Part shown: piece after piece, positions 1-7,756 of the stretch | Numbering within the stretch: position 1 is the stretch's first letter | Layout: every line of letters starts with the position of its first letter | Assembly (NCBI GenBank): GCA_002390485.1 | Contig: DGPO01000033.1 | Location: 1-17,583 of the forward strand | Direction: 5' to 3' | From: Halieaceae bacterium UBA4438 | GTDB lineage: Bacteria > Pseudomonadota > Gammaproteobacteria > Pseudomonadales > Halieaceae | DNA length: 17,583 nucleotides | Made by a program: the position numbers and the translations under genes | Notes under the pieces: generated by a model | Told to the model about the DNA's origin: nothing | What the model saw: only the letters and a program-made list of their open reading frames with translations | Databases searched by the model: none

Positions 1-1274
1 ATATCACGCGTATAAAAATAGCTCGCCAGTCCGAACTCGGTATCGTTCGCCAGTGCAATCGCCTCGGCTTCAGTGTCAAAGACGGTAATCGGTGCAACCG
101 GACCAAAAATCTCATTGCGAAATACAGCCATATCAGGCGTCACGCCCGTCAATATGGTCGGTGCGTAGAAATTACCGCCACGTTCGCTCGGAGATCCACC
201 AAGCGCCACTTGGGCACCTGCATTGACCGTGGCCTGTACCAACGCATCCACGTCGTGTACCGCGCGGTTGTTGACCAATGGGCCCAAGTCGATACCGTCC
301 TCAAGACCGTCACCCAAAGTCAGCTTTGCCGTTTCAGCGACAAGTTTTTGGGTAAACTCCTCCGCGACCGACGCTTGAACCAGCAACCGGTTTGAACAGA
401 CGCACGTTTGGCCGCTGTTTCGATACTTCGACACCAAGGCGCCCTGCACCGCTGAATCAATGTCAGCATCGTTGAACACAATAAATGGCGCGTTGCCGCC
501 GAGCTCCATCGACGTTTTCTTCAGCGTGGGAATGCATTGGGACTCCAGCAGTTTTCCAATCTCCGTGGAGCCTGTGAAGGACAGTTTACGAACCACAGGG
601 TGACTGGTTAATTCATTTCCAATATCGGCAGAGCTTCCAACCACAACGTTAAGCACGCCATCTGGAATCCCTGCGCGCTGAGCAAGCTCGGCCAGGGCGA
701 GTGCTGAAAGGGGCGTCTCGCTGGCGGGCTTGATCACAATCGAGCACCCTGCCGCGAGTGCTGGCGCCGCCTTGCGGGTAATCATTGCATTGGGGAAATT
801 CCATGGTGTGATGGCCGCACACACGCCCACCGGCTGTTTTATGCACACAATGCGTTTATCGGGAGATGGACTGGGTATAACGTCACCGTCCACTCGCTTT
901 GCCTGCTCGGCAAACCATTCAATATACGAGGCGCCGTAGGCCACCTCGCCACGGCTTTCAGCAATCACCTTGCCCTGCTCGAGTGTCATAATGCGCGCGA
1001 GGTCTTCTTGATTTGCCATGATGATATTAAACCAATCACGCAGAATATTTGACCGCGCCTTTGCCGGGAGTTCTCGCCAGCTTTTCATCGCCTCAGACGC
1101 TGCAACAATTGCCGCCCGCGTCTCTTGTGCGCCCAACTTAGCAACACGTGCAATCACGTCACCGTTAACCGGGTTGAGCACGTCAATGGTCGAACCATCG
1201 TTGGCATCGACCCAGGCTCCGTTGATAAAGGATTGGGTTTTAAAAAGGCCTTGATCGTTAAGTTGGTTTATCAC
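1..1274 (-). CDS. gabD: NAD(P)-dependent succinate-semialdehyde dehydrogenase-like aldehyde dehydrogenase (C-terminus missing)
   Basis: An aldehyde dehydrogenase that would oxidise an aldehyde, most likely succinate semialdehyde, to the acid in the cytoplasm. The 424 visible residues contain the ALDH landmarks: TPWNFP near residue 150, the general-base Glu257 in MELGG, and catalytic Cys291 in NSGQTCVCSNR. The second cysteine (Cys293) and the KYRNSGQTCVCSNR context are typical of GabD-type enzymes; in human SSADH such a pair forms a redox switch. Roughly 60 C-terminal residues lie beyond the left edge. The start is GTG at 1274: an in-frame TAG stands two codons upstream, and GGGGGAG (1281-1287) sits six bases away as ribosome binding site. 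It lies 48 bp behind the racemase on the same strand, so the two are probably cotranscribed. Family is certain; exact substrate is inferred from motif similarity. Confidence 0.88.
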   Translation of the reverse strand, partial: MINQLNDQGLFKTQSFINGAWVDANDGSTIDVLNPVNGDVIARVAKLGAQETRAAIVAASEAMKSWRELPAKARSNILRDWFNIIMANQEDLARIMTLEQGKVIAESRGEVAYGASYIEWFAEQAKRVDGDVIPSPSPDKRIVCIKQPVGVCAAITPWNFPNAMITRKAAPALAAGCSIVIKPASETPLSALALAELAQRAGIPDGVLNVVVGSSADIGNELTSHPVVRKLSFTGSTEIGKLLESQCIPTLKKTSMELGGNAPFIVFNDADIDSAVQGALVSKYRNSGQTCVCSNRLLVQASVAEEFTQKLVAETAKLTLGDGLEDGIDLGPLVNNRAVHDVDALVQATVNAGAQVALGGSPSERGGNFYAPTILTGVTPDMAVFRNEIFGPVAPITVFDTEAEAIALANDTEFGLASYFYTRD

Positions 1275-1322
1275 GCTCTACTCCCCCGCGCGTTAATGGC
1301 AAATGACGCTTATCTAATGTTC

Positions 1323-2456
1323 CTACCCGTTGAGTTTTACGAGTGTCTCAGAATCGAGGCCCAATGAACCCAACACCTCAGCGGTATTTGCACCGGCAAC
1401 AGGCACCTCACCCGCCTCGCCCGGCGTTCTACTGAGCTTTGGCGCTGGCGAAGGCTGAGAAATTCCATCCCGAGTAAAGAATGTCTCTCGTGCGACGTTA
1501 TGCGGATGCTCAAGCGCCTCGGAGAAATTAAGCACCGGCGCAAAACAAACATCGGTCCCCTCGAACTGATCACACCACTGCTGCCGCGTCTTCGCTGCGA
1601 AAATATCGCGGAATCGTGCCTTGCCCGCTGGCCATTTTGTCTTATCCCACTGATCGGCAAACACAGGGTCTTCAGTGAGCTCAAGTGCCTGAATCAACAG
1701 CGCGTAAAACTGCGGTTCTAGTGCGCACACCGTCACGTACTCGCCGTCGGAGCATTGATACGTGTCGTGCCAGGGCGATCCAAAGTCGGCCCAGCCTGAG
1801 CCCGGAACGTCGGTCATCTGACCCGAGTTGTGCATACCCCACAGCAGCGTCGAAATATAAGCAGATCCGTCAGTGATTGCCGCATCGACAATTTGGCCCT
1901 CGCCTGACTGCTTGGCGTGAATGATGGCGCTTAAAATACCAAATACGAGCATCATGGTGCCCCCACCCAAGTCACCGATAAGGGTCAAGGGTGCCGTCGG
2001 CCGCTGCTCATGACTCCCGCCGGCCCACAGCGCGCCGGTCAGCGCAATATAGTTCGGGTCGTGGCCTGCAGCGTGCGACAGGGGGCCTGTTTGCCCCCAA
2101 CCGGTCATGCGACCGTACACAAGCTTTGGGTTTCGAGCACAGCACACCTCAGGACCCAAGCCCAGTCGTTCCATGACGCCGGGCCTAAAGCCCTCAATCA
2201 GCACATCGGCATCGTCGATGATCCGTAAAAGCGCCTCGACGGCATCGGGATCTTTTAAATTTAAAGCAACGGACTGCTTACCGCGATTGAAGATCGCATA
2301 CTTTGCAAATACCGCCGCCGCTTCTTTGTCCGGTACGGGCCGATCTATGACGGTCACCTGCGCACCCATGTCGGCCAACATCATGCCAGCACAAGGTCCC
2401 GGGCCAATCCCTGCAAGCTCTACCACTTTGATTCCGTTTAACGCACCTGCTGCCAT
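1323..2456 (-). CDS. CaiB/BaiF family protein, alpha-methylacyl-CoA racemase-like
   Basis: A 377-residue family III CoA-transferase-fold protein. Several features point to alpha-methylacyl-CoA racemase (epimerising 2-methylacyl-CoA thioesters) instead of CoA transfer. His132 in GHDPNYIALTGAL, Asp162 in GDLGGGTMM and Glu248 in ALEPQFY match the His/Asp/Glu catalytic set known from mycobacterial MCR. The N-terminus (VVELAGIGPGPCAGMMLADMGA) and length also fit AMACR. A GAGGGG ribosome site precedes the ATG. Racemases of this type allow beta-oxidation of branched-chain acyl-CoAs such as isoprenoid or sterol side chains, which fits the nearby acyl-CoA dehydrogenase. The downstream aldehyde dehydrogenase is probably in the same transcript. 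The alternative is a formyl- or succinyl-CoA transferase, but those carry a catalytic aspartate in a different context. Confidence 0.9.
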   Translation of the reverse strand: MAAGALNGIKVVELAGIGPGPCAGMMLADMGAQVTVIDRPVPDKEAAAVFAKYAIFNRGKQSVALNLKDPDAVEALLRIIDDADVLIEGFRPGVMERLGLGPEVCCARNPKLVYGRMTGWGQTGPLSHAAGHDPNYIALTGALWAGGSHEQRPTAPLTLIGDLGGGTMMLVFGILSAIIHAKQSGEGQIVDAAITDGSAYISTLLWGMHNSGQMTDVPGSGWADFGSPWHDTYQCSDGEYVTVCALEPQFYALLIQALELTEDPVFADQWDKTKWPAGKARFRDIFAAKTRQQWCDQFEGTDVCFAPVLNFSEALEHPHNVARETFFTRDGISQPSPAPKLSRTPGEAGEVPVAGANTAEVLGSLGLDSETLVKLNG

Positions 2457-2499
2457 GATGTACCCCTCGATTCGAAGGCACCGATGCTCGCACCAAGCG

Positions 2500-2652
2500 T
2501 CAACCGATGCAATGTGTCGTCACCAGTGAGCGAGCAATCTGCCACTCGGCTGCAAGCCCCATCACACCGAGCTGTTTGTGCATGAAGGACTTGCCGATTA
2601 GCACTTGGCCATCCGGCCCGCACGCGATATGTTCCGTGTAGTGTTTAAGCAC
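2500..2652 (-). pseudogene. 50-codon ORF, possible remnant of a larger gene (amidase-like C-terminus?)
   Basis: An open frame from GTG 2652 to TGA 2500, with an in-frame TGA not far upstream of the GTG, lies 43 bp ahead of the racemase on the same strand. Its translation looks protein-like: it contains GPDGQVLIGKSF, then HKQLGVMGLAAEW. The spacing G-x2-F-x4-L-x7-E resembles the C-terminal end of amidase-signature enzymes (pattern GRPFDEATLLRLAAAYE), which would make it the decayed tail of a lost amidase. This match covers only about 20 residues and could be chance. No convincing ribosome binding site is seen. It may instead be a small real gene or untranslated leader. Confidence 0.3.
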
Positions 2653-2726
2653 AACGCGCGCCCACCGTCACGCAACCTGGGTTTTGCGACGTCGATTTTA
2701 AAAATACAAAATAACGAGGAAGCCTA

Positions 2727-3680
2727 ATGACACCGACTGCCAGATCACTGAAAAAAATACTGTTTCTTCTGACTTGCGCCGCATCCATGGGAGCCGCGGC
2801 TGATGAATGCATGCCCTCCCCTTGGGGTGCTGATGATCAGATTGGTGCGGCTAACCGAATTACGACACAGCGCACAGCCACAGCTGCTCAGCTGGTCAAA
2901 AAAGGTGAAAGCCATCCACTGGGTATTGTGATCGAGCCCGGTATGCCCGCCTATCCGCCACGCTACACGCAACTTCAAGTCGTGCAGCCGCTCCAACAAT
3001 TCAACGCCGACCTCGGTGTGGGCTGGGAGGCGAGCTCTAACGATGATGTGCTTCAGATGTGGCTGGGTACCGGACCACAGATCGATGGTCTGGGTCATAT
3101 GGGTGAAGCGGGCGAGTTCTACAACTGCAACCAAGGCAAAGACTTCTCAGTCATTACGGGTCTGACGAAACTCGACATTAGCGGCATTCCCCCCCTTGTC
3201 GGGCGAGGCGTTCTGATCGACATGGCTAAACAGATGGGCGTCGCCCACTTGGCCGCGGGACAGCCTATTACTTCGGACGACATTAAGGCCGCAATGAAAG
3301 CCCAAAATATCGTCATTGGTGAAGGCGACATCGTGCTGTTGCACACAGGCTATACCGACGCGAAACTGCAGACCGAGCCGCAACTTTGGGCCGCCAGCAT
3401 TCCCGGTATTACCAATGAGGCCGCTGTGTTTCTTGCGAGCTTGAAACCCACAGCCGTAGGGGCAGATACCTGGGGGCTAGGCGCCGTTCCTCCGCGCCCC
3501 GGCGACAAGATATTCTACGACCACGTTGTACTGCTTAAGCAAAACGGCATTTACATTCTTGAGACAATGAATACCGGTCGACTGGCTGAAGAGGCAGTGC
3601 ACGAATTTATGTTTGTCTTGGGGCAAGCGCGACTCAAAGGCGCTGTTCAAATGATCATAAACCCAGTGGCGATGTGGTAA
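2727..3680 (+). CDS. Exported cyclase-family (KynB-like fold) hydrolase
   Basis: A 317-residue member of the cyclase family (Pfam PF04199), metal-dependent hydrolases that include kynurenine formamidase and isatin hydrolase. Residues 1-25 form a signal peptide (KK, then ILFLLTCAASMGAAA, likely cut before Asp26), so the enzyme works in the periplasm or outside. The core shows WGADDQIGAANRIT (33-46), the metal-site region GTGPQIDGLGH (114-124), RGVLIDMA (160-167) and GDIVLLHTGYTD (200-211). The classical HxGTHxDxxxH motif is altered: its first His is replaced by Met/Trp, and its second by a Gly-Pro-Gln stretch, while Asp120 and His124 remain. The ATG is preceded by GAGGAAG. The gene stands alone and ends at a strong terminator. 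Substrate unknown; the family assignment is firm, the specificity is not. Confidence 0.85.
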   Translation: MTPTARSLKKILFLLTCAASMGAAADECMPSPWGADDQIGAANRITTQRTATAAQLVKKGESHPLGIVIEPGMPAYPPRYTQLQVVQPLQQFNADLGVGWEASSNDDVLQMWLGTGPQIDGLGHMGEAGEFYNCNQGKDFSVITGLTKLDISGIPPLVGRGVLIDMAKQMGVAHLAAGQPITSDDIKAAMKAQNIVIGEGDIVLLHTGYTDAKLQTEPQLWAASIPGITNEAAVFLASLKPTAVGADTWGLGAVPPRPGDKIFYDHVVLLKQNGIYILETMNTGRLAEEAVHEFMFVLGQARLKGAVQMIINPVAMW

Positions 3681-3712
3681 GTCAGACGCGACAAAACCGG
3701 ATTGTTACTCAC

Positions 3713-3742
3713 AAAAAGGGCAGCCTTGGCTGCCCTTTTTTT
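3713..3742. terminator. Bidirectional Rho-independent terminator
   Basis: GGGCAGCC (3718-3725) and GGCTGCCC (3728-3735) form a GC-rich stem with a very short loop. Five A on the left (3713-3717) and seven T on the right (3736-3742) make it work in both directions. It lies between the convergent cyclase and acyl-CoA dehydrogenase genes, 32 bp after one stop and 14 bp after the other. Confidence 0.93.
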
Positions 3743-3756
3743 AGCAGAGCTTGCGC

Positions 3757-4908
3757 TCAGTCTGCCAGTAAATCTCTCCCTATAATGAGCTTCATGACCT
3801 CGCTGGTACCACCATAAATTCGCTGTACCCGCGCATCAGCGTACGCTCTGGCCACCGGGTACTCCCACATGTACCCATAGCCTCCGTGCATTTGTACGCA
3901 CTGGTCTGTCACCTTCCCTTGAAGCTCGGTCGCCAGTAGTTTTGCCTTCGACGCCTCGACCGTCGACAGCTCTTTTTTGACCAACAGCTCGGCACATCGG
4001 TCAATGAACACGCGCATCACCGTCACCTCGGCTTCAAGTTCTGCAAGCTTGAACTGCGTGTGCTGAAAATCTGCAATTGTCTTGCCAAAGGCCGTGCGCT
4101 GCTTCACGTACTTTACGGTTTCCTGAATAACAGCTTCACAGGCGGCGACGGCAGACACTGCAATCGACAGACGCTCCTGCGGAAGCTCACGCATTAGGTA
4201 GATAAACCCCATACCGGCCTCACCTAAAAGGTTGTCTTTGGGGACCTTGACGTCGTTAAAAAACAACTCAGAGGTGTCCTGAGCTTTCATGCCCATCTTT
4301 TCAAGGTTTCGACCCCGCTCAAAGCCCGCCATACCGTCTTCAACAATTAATATACTAAAGGCCTTGGCGCCGGCTTTCGGGTCAGTGTCGGTCCGGCAGA
4401 CAACAAGCACAATGTCCGCCTGTTGCCCACAGGTGATAAACGTCTTAGAACCATTGAGCAGGTAGTGATCGCCCTTGTCGACGGCGGTTGTTCTAATGCC
4501 TTGAAGATCTGACCCCGTCCCAGGTTCGGTCATGGCGATGGCGACGATGCACTCACCTGAAACACACTTCGGCAAAAATTTTTGCTTCTGAGCTTCGCTT
4601 CCAACGTTCTCAAGATAAGGCACCGTGACATCGTTGTGTAAGATAAAACCCACACCGGTAAGGCCCAAGCGCGACGCTTCTTCGCTGACCACCATGTTGT
4701 AACGAAAATCGGCTCCGACGCCGCCGTAGGCCTCCGACACACCCGGGCACAACATGCCCTGCGCACCCGCTTTGTTCCACAGTGAACGGTCGATCTGCCC
4801 ATCCTTCTCCCATTGGACGTGTTGCTCGTACGCCTCCTCCAAAAAAAACTTACGAACAGCGTCTCTAAATACCTCGTGATCTGAGTCAAAAATGTGTCGT
4901 GGAATCAT
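3757..4908 (-). CDS. Acyl-CoA dehydrogenase, long-chain (LCAD/IVD-like) type
   Basis: A 383-residue FAD-dependent acyl-CoA dehydrogenase catalysing the first oxidation of beta-oxidation, passing electrons to ETF. Signature 1 is seen as AMTEPGTGSD (125-134) and the C-terminal signature as QMHGGYGYMWEYPVARAYAD (339-358). At the end, IYGGTSE (364-370) has Gly366 where short- and medium-chain enzymes carry the catalytic Glu. The base is instead expected at Glu258 in SAVAACEAVIQET, the helix-G position used by long-chain and isovaleryl-CoA dehydrogenases. Overall similarity to LCAD is clear (LPQERL, VKQRTAFGKT). The gene is monocistronic, convergent with the cyclase. An inverted repeat lies in its upstream region (4965-4984). 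Chain-length preference cannot be fixed from sequence. Confidence 0.93.
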   Translation of the reverse strand: MIPRHIFDSDHEVFRDAVRKFFLEEAYEQHVQWEKDGQIDRSLWNKAGAQGMLCPGVSEAYGGVGADFRYNMVVSEEASRLGLTGVGFILHNDVTVPYLENVGSEAQKQKFLPKCVSGECIVAIAMTEPGTGSDLQGIRTTAVDKGDHYLLNGSKTFITCGQQADIVLVVCRTDTDPKAGAKAFSILIVEDGMAGFERGRNLEKMGMKAQDTSELFFNDVKVPKDNLLGEAGMGFIYLMRELPQERLSIAVSAVAACEAVIQETVKYVKQRTAFGKTIADFQHTQFKLAELEAEVTVMRVFIDRCAELLVKKELSTVEASKAKLLATELQGKVTDQCVQMHGGYGYMWEYPVARAYADARVQRIYGGTSEVMKLIIGRDLLAD

Positions 4909-4950
4909 CTGCGTGTCATGCCCTCTTATCGTCGTAAACTGCGGCGAGGA

Positions 4951-4984
4951 ATTATCTAAGTGAGTCCCTCGATTCTGCGAGGGA
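4951..4984 (-). promoter_or_regulatory. Candidate promoter and operator of the acyl-CoA dehydrogenase gene
   Basis: On the minus strand GATAAT (4951-4956) is a plausible -10 box 43 bp before the ATG. Directly upstream is a perfect inverted repeat, TCCCTCG (4965-4971) and CGAGGGA (4978-4984) with a six-base spacer. It would cover the -15 to -35 zone, where a repressor would block RNA polymerase. The -35 box itself is poor. The repeat lacks a following T-run in either direction, which argues against a terminator. The regulator is unknown. Confidence 0.4.
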
Positions 4985-5017
4985 GTCTAGCGACTGCGTC
5001 CTCAAGAGGCCAACACG

Positions 5018-5090
5018 AAAAAAGCAGCGCGCCCGGCAGAAAGCCCGGTGGTCAGATCAATACGACACGAAGACTGAGCGACTGCGCGCT
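5018..5090 (-). terminator. Possible terminator after pssA
   Basis: On the minus strand AGCGCGC (5084-5090) can pair with GCGCGCT (5026-5032), followed by GC and a run of six T (complement of 5018-5023), 20 bp beyond the pssA stop. The loop of about 51 bases is long, although it holds a small CCGG hairpin, so the call is weak. Confidence 0.3.
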
Positions 5091-5110
5091 TTTGTTATCG
5101 GGCGCCCACG

Positions 5111-5860
5111 CTAGGCGTCGAGCGATTGGTGGCGATAGGCGAAGACCGGCATACACAGGAGATAGACCACACTCATGACGGTCAGTGTTTCCCAAGGGTA
5201 GATCAGCAGGCTGGCCATATGTGTAATCATCAGCGGCACCACGATGAACATGTAGGCCGATGGAATTTTAAATGACTTGAGTGAAACCGTGGGGACTTGG
5301 GAGACCGCTAAAAAGCCACAAAATATAAGATAGGCAGAGACGAGACCCGGCACTTCGGTCACCATTTCGACCTCTAAAAGATGCAAATAGACCGGTAGCA
5401 GCGTCAGCAAGGCAAGCGTTGGCGCAGGGACGCCTTCAAAGGTTTTGGCGATTTCCGCGTCATCGTGGGCATTAAATCGCGCCAAACGGTAGGCACAACA
5501 CGCGGCCACAACCATGATCGCCACCCAGGTGAAGTCAACCCGGGTTGACTCGCTAAAGAGCGCTAAGTGCACAATCAAGCCCGGGGCGATGCCAAAGTTA
5601 AAAAAATCGGCCAAGGTGTCCAACTCTTTGCCGATGCGAGATGTCGAGTTAAGCGCACGCGCCACTCGACCGTCTAGACCATCTAAAATCATGGCCAGCA
5701 CCAAAGCGATCACCGCAAGGTCAACGCGCCCGTCGAGCGCAAAGCGGACCGAGGTAAGTCCCACGCAGACCGCACCCAATGTCATAAAGTTAGGCAGCAA
5801 CATCAGCGGTCGAATCCGACCTTTCGACTGAGTGAGGTCGCGATCAAGCGGTTCGGTCAC
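5111..5860 (-). CDS. pssA: CDP-diacylglycerol--serine O-phosphatidyltransferase
   Basis: A 249-residue inner-membrane enzyme that makes phosphatidylserine from CDP-diacylglycerol and serine. The CDP-alcohol phosphatidyltransferase signature is complete at residues 60-85: D60-G-L-D63-G-R-V-A-R68, then G77, D81 and D85, the metal-binding aspartates. Several hydrophobic segments follow (about 107-125, 144-162, 168-186, 204-222, 226-242), consistent with the multi-spanning Bacillus/type II PssA. It starts with GTG inside the psd stop (GTGA overlap), with AGGA eight bases upstream, so translation is coupled to psd. Its product is the substrate of the preceding gene's enzyme, together giving phosphatidylethanolamine. 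Confidence 0.95.
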   Translation of the reverse strand: MTEPLDRDLTQSKGRIRPLMLLPNFMTLGAVCVGLTSVRFALDGRVDLAVIALVLAMILDGLDGRVARALNSTSRIGKELDTLADFFNFGIAPGLIVHLALFSESTRVDFTWVAIMVVAACCAYRLARFNAHDDAEIAKTFEGVPAPTLALLTLLPVYLHLLEVEMVTEVPGLVSAYLIFCGFLAVSQVPTVSLKSFKIPSAYMFIVVPLMITHMASLLIYPWETLTVMSVVYLLCMPVFAYRHQSLDA

Positions 5861-6546
5861 TTGGAAATTCCTGTACGAGCGTCGGCCTGGTCTAAGTGTG
5901 CAAGAATCGTTTCACCGGCAACCGTCTTTTGACCTAAACACACTGCTGGACCCACGTCTTTTGGCAAATAAATATCCAGCCGACTACCGAAGCGAATCAA
6001 GCCAAAACGATCCCCCGCGGTCAACTCAGCGCCCTCATTTACAAAACAGACGATGCGACGTGCGACGAGACCGGCAATTTGCGTGATTCCGATTTTAATG
6101 CCGTCGGTCCGCGTAATGGTGATGGAATTACGCTCATTGTGTTCGCTGGCTTTATCCAGCGAGGCATTGAGGAATTTTCCATGGTGGTAGCTGACACTCG
6201 TTACCGTGCCATCAATACAGGCGCGATTGACGTGGCAGTTGAACACGTTCATGAACACCGAGACGCGCGTCAAGGGCTCGTCACCTAAACCCATTTCCGG
6301 CGGGGGCGTGACGTCTTGTATCAATGACACAACACCGTCGGCGGGCGAAATAACGAAACCCTCGCTCTGGGGAACAACCCGGGCGGGGTCTCGGAAAAAG
6401 TAGTAGCACCAAACCGTAAGACCCACCCCTATCCAGAATAAGGGGTCCCATATCAACCCCAAGACGAAGGTAGCGATTGCAAAAGACGCCACAAATTTTC
6501 GCCCTTCCGGGTGCATTGGAAGGATGACGGAATCCAGTAAATTCAT
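5857..6546 (-). CDS. psd: Phosphatidylserine decarboxylase proenzyme (short, PSD-A type)
   Basis: A 229-residue pyruvoyl enzyme converting phosphatidylserine to phosphatidylethanolamine at the inner membrane. Two N-terminal hydrophobic stretches (about 18-33 and 35-50) anchor it. Self-cleavage is expected in [14 protein letters not shown] between Gly187 and Ser188, Ser188 becoming the pyruvoyl group. Asp70 in ISPADG and His105 in FNCHVNR match the Asp/His of the processing triad described for E. coli Psd. The FGS cleavage site and short length place it in the PSD-A class instead of the longer LGST enterobacterial type. The upstream AAGG lies about 12 bases from ATG, so initiation may be modest. 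It is the first gene of the psd-pssA pair. Confidence 0.95.
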   Translation of the reverse strand: MNLLDSVILPMHPEGRKFVASFAIATFVLGLIWDPLFWIGVGLTVWCYYFFRDPARVVPQSEGFVISPADGVVSLIQDVTPPPEMGLGDEPLTRVSVFMNVFNCHVNRACIDGTVTSVSYHHGKFLNASLDKASEHNERNSITITRTDGIKIGITQIAGLVARRIVCFVNEGAELTAGDRFGLIRFGSRLDIYLPKDVGPAVCLGQKTVAGETILAHLDQADARTGISK

Positions 6547-6697
6547 TGTCTAACACACCTTTGTCAGTAGCTTGCAGAGCGCTCGGTAGTCGAGGCTGAG
6601 GGCGCAAGTATAAGAGGTCTGACAGAGGTGTCGAGGGAAGCTGCTCAAAACGGTGTGTGTAACGCGCGCAAAGTGTTACTCAGTTTCCCTTGCAAGC

Positions 6698-7597
6698 CTA
6701 TACTTTCATAAAGGCGAGAATGTCGGCAACGAGTTCGTTAGGGACTTCCTCCTGAATGAAGTGTCCGGCCTCGGGATAAACTTTGTGAGCCTGTCCGCGT
6801 GAACCGGGTATGGCCCTCTGCAGTCGCGCTTTGGCGCCTTTGGACATCGGATCTTTGCCGCCAAACAATGTCAAAAATGGCTTTTCAAACGAGCCTAGTT
6901 TTTCGAGTGCCGCTCGGTTTCCCTGCGCGCTTGGGTTGTCCGGTGTCACGCCGATCAGTCCGGGAAACGTCAAAACTCCGGCTTGCTGTCGAAGCGTCGC
7001 AAACGGCGCAGTGTAGGCGGCCCATTCCTTTTCTGACAAAGGGCGCATTAGTACGCTGCCCATGGCTCGTCTAAAGGGAAATGCCCAAAAAAACCGCATA
7101 ATGAGTTGCCACAACTTGAGCGCTTTATTGCCTTGTCCTGTCGGTAACCCGGTATTCGAGGCGATTACACGCGCAAATCGATCCGGGTAGTCGGCAACCA
7201 AGTGGAGTCCTATCGTTCCGCCCCAATCTTGACAAAAAAGCGTGATGTCATTCAGATCCGCGGCCTCGAGCCAGCGCGACATCCACTCCACGTGGCGCGC
7301 TTGGTTGTAGTCACTGCGTTTTGCTGGCTTGTCACTGCGCCCACAACCCACGAGATCGACTGCAATGACTCGGTTTCCCGCGGCCACTAAGCCGGGAATC
7401 ATGAACCGGTAGAGGTACACCCAAGTGGGATTTCCATGCATTAATAATATCGGGGGAGCCTCTCGGGGGCCCTCGTCGACGAAATGGATACGAATCTTAG
7501 AACCGTCACTGTCGCTAATGGTGATGTAATGGGGTTCGAAAGCGTAGTCCGATAACCCCTGAAATCGCTCATCGGGCGTCCGTAATAACGTCATCAT
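6698..7597 (-). CDS. Haloalkane dehalogenase-like alpha/beta hydrolase (HLD-I subfamily)
   Basis: A 299-residue cytoplasmic alpha/beta-hydrolase that would split carbon-halogen bonds, releasing an alcohol and halide. In this numbering the nucleophile is Asp124 in CQDWGG, next to halide-binding Trp125, exactly the positions in Xanthobacter DhlA. The oxyanion motif HGNP has Asn56 where DhlA has Glu56. The acid is Asp249 in FGGKDPMSKG, typical of subfamily I, and the base His279 in EAGHF. A cap-domain Trp (Trp171, in RFFWAFPF) could be the second halide binder. A start 19 codons further upstream is open, but GAGGAAG (7605-7611) seven bases before ATG 7597 and the family N-terminus (LRTPDERF) favour the shorter form. 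Divergent from the DUF2855 gene. Activity on a real halide is inferred; an epoxide hydrolase-like relative is less likely because of Trp125. Confidence 0.85.
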   Translation of the reverse strand: MMTLLRTPDERFQGLSDYAFEPHYITISDSDGSKIRIHFVDEGPREAPPILLMHGNPTWVYLYRFMIPGLVAAGNRVIAVDLVGCGRSDKPAKRSDYNQARHVEWMSRWLEAADLNDITLFCQDWGGTIGLHLVADYPDRFARVIASNTGLPTGQGNKALKLWQLIMRFFWAFPFRRAMGSVLMRPLSEKEWAAYTAPFATLRQQAGVLTFPGLIGVTPDNPSAQGNRAALEKLGSFEKPFLTLFGGKDPMSKGAKARLQRAIPGSRGQAHKVYPEAGHFIQEEVPNELVADILAFMKV

Positions 7598-7693
7598 TGC
7601 TTGTCTTCCTCGGAGTCTTGTCTTTTGATACGCACTTTTAACGTCAGTTCTCACGCGCCACCGGTCGCCAGCACTTGCGTAATGGGTAATTTA

Positions 7694-7730
7694 TTGACAC
7701 TCTTTATGCCATATTAAAAATATTATGCAA
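7694..7730. promoter_or_regulatory. Divergent promoter region with operator-like half-site
   Basis: On the plus strand TTGACA (7694-7699) is a perfect -35 box, followed by an AT-rich stretch without a clear -10. On the minus strand, towards the dehalogenase, a TTGATC/TAATAT pair with 16-bp spacing overlaps the same region. Within it, TATGCCATAT (7705-7714) matches ten of eleven bases of one arm of the palindrome in front of the sulfatase. The opposite arm is not conserved. Confidence 0.45.
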
Positions 7731-7756
7731 CTGATCAATACTCTTGGACAGCGCTT

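Noticed and set aside
2684..2712. Promoter of the cyclase gene (TTGCGA with an AT-rich -10)
   Set aside because: No good -10 at 16-18 bp spacing, and it would leave almost no leader before the ribosome site.
4904..4921. A four-codon ORF (Met-Thr-Arg-Arg) whose stop overlaps the acyl-CoA dehydrogenase ATG
   Set aside because: It has AAGAGGG just upstream and could couple translation, but so short an ORF is easily found by chance and there is no conservation evidence.
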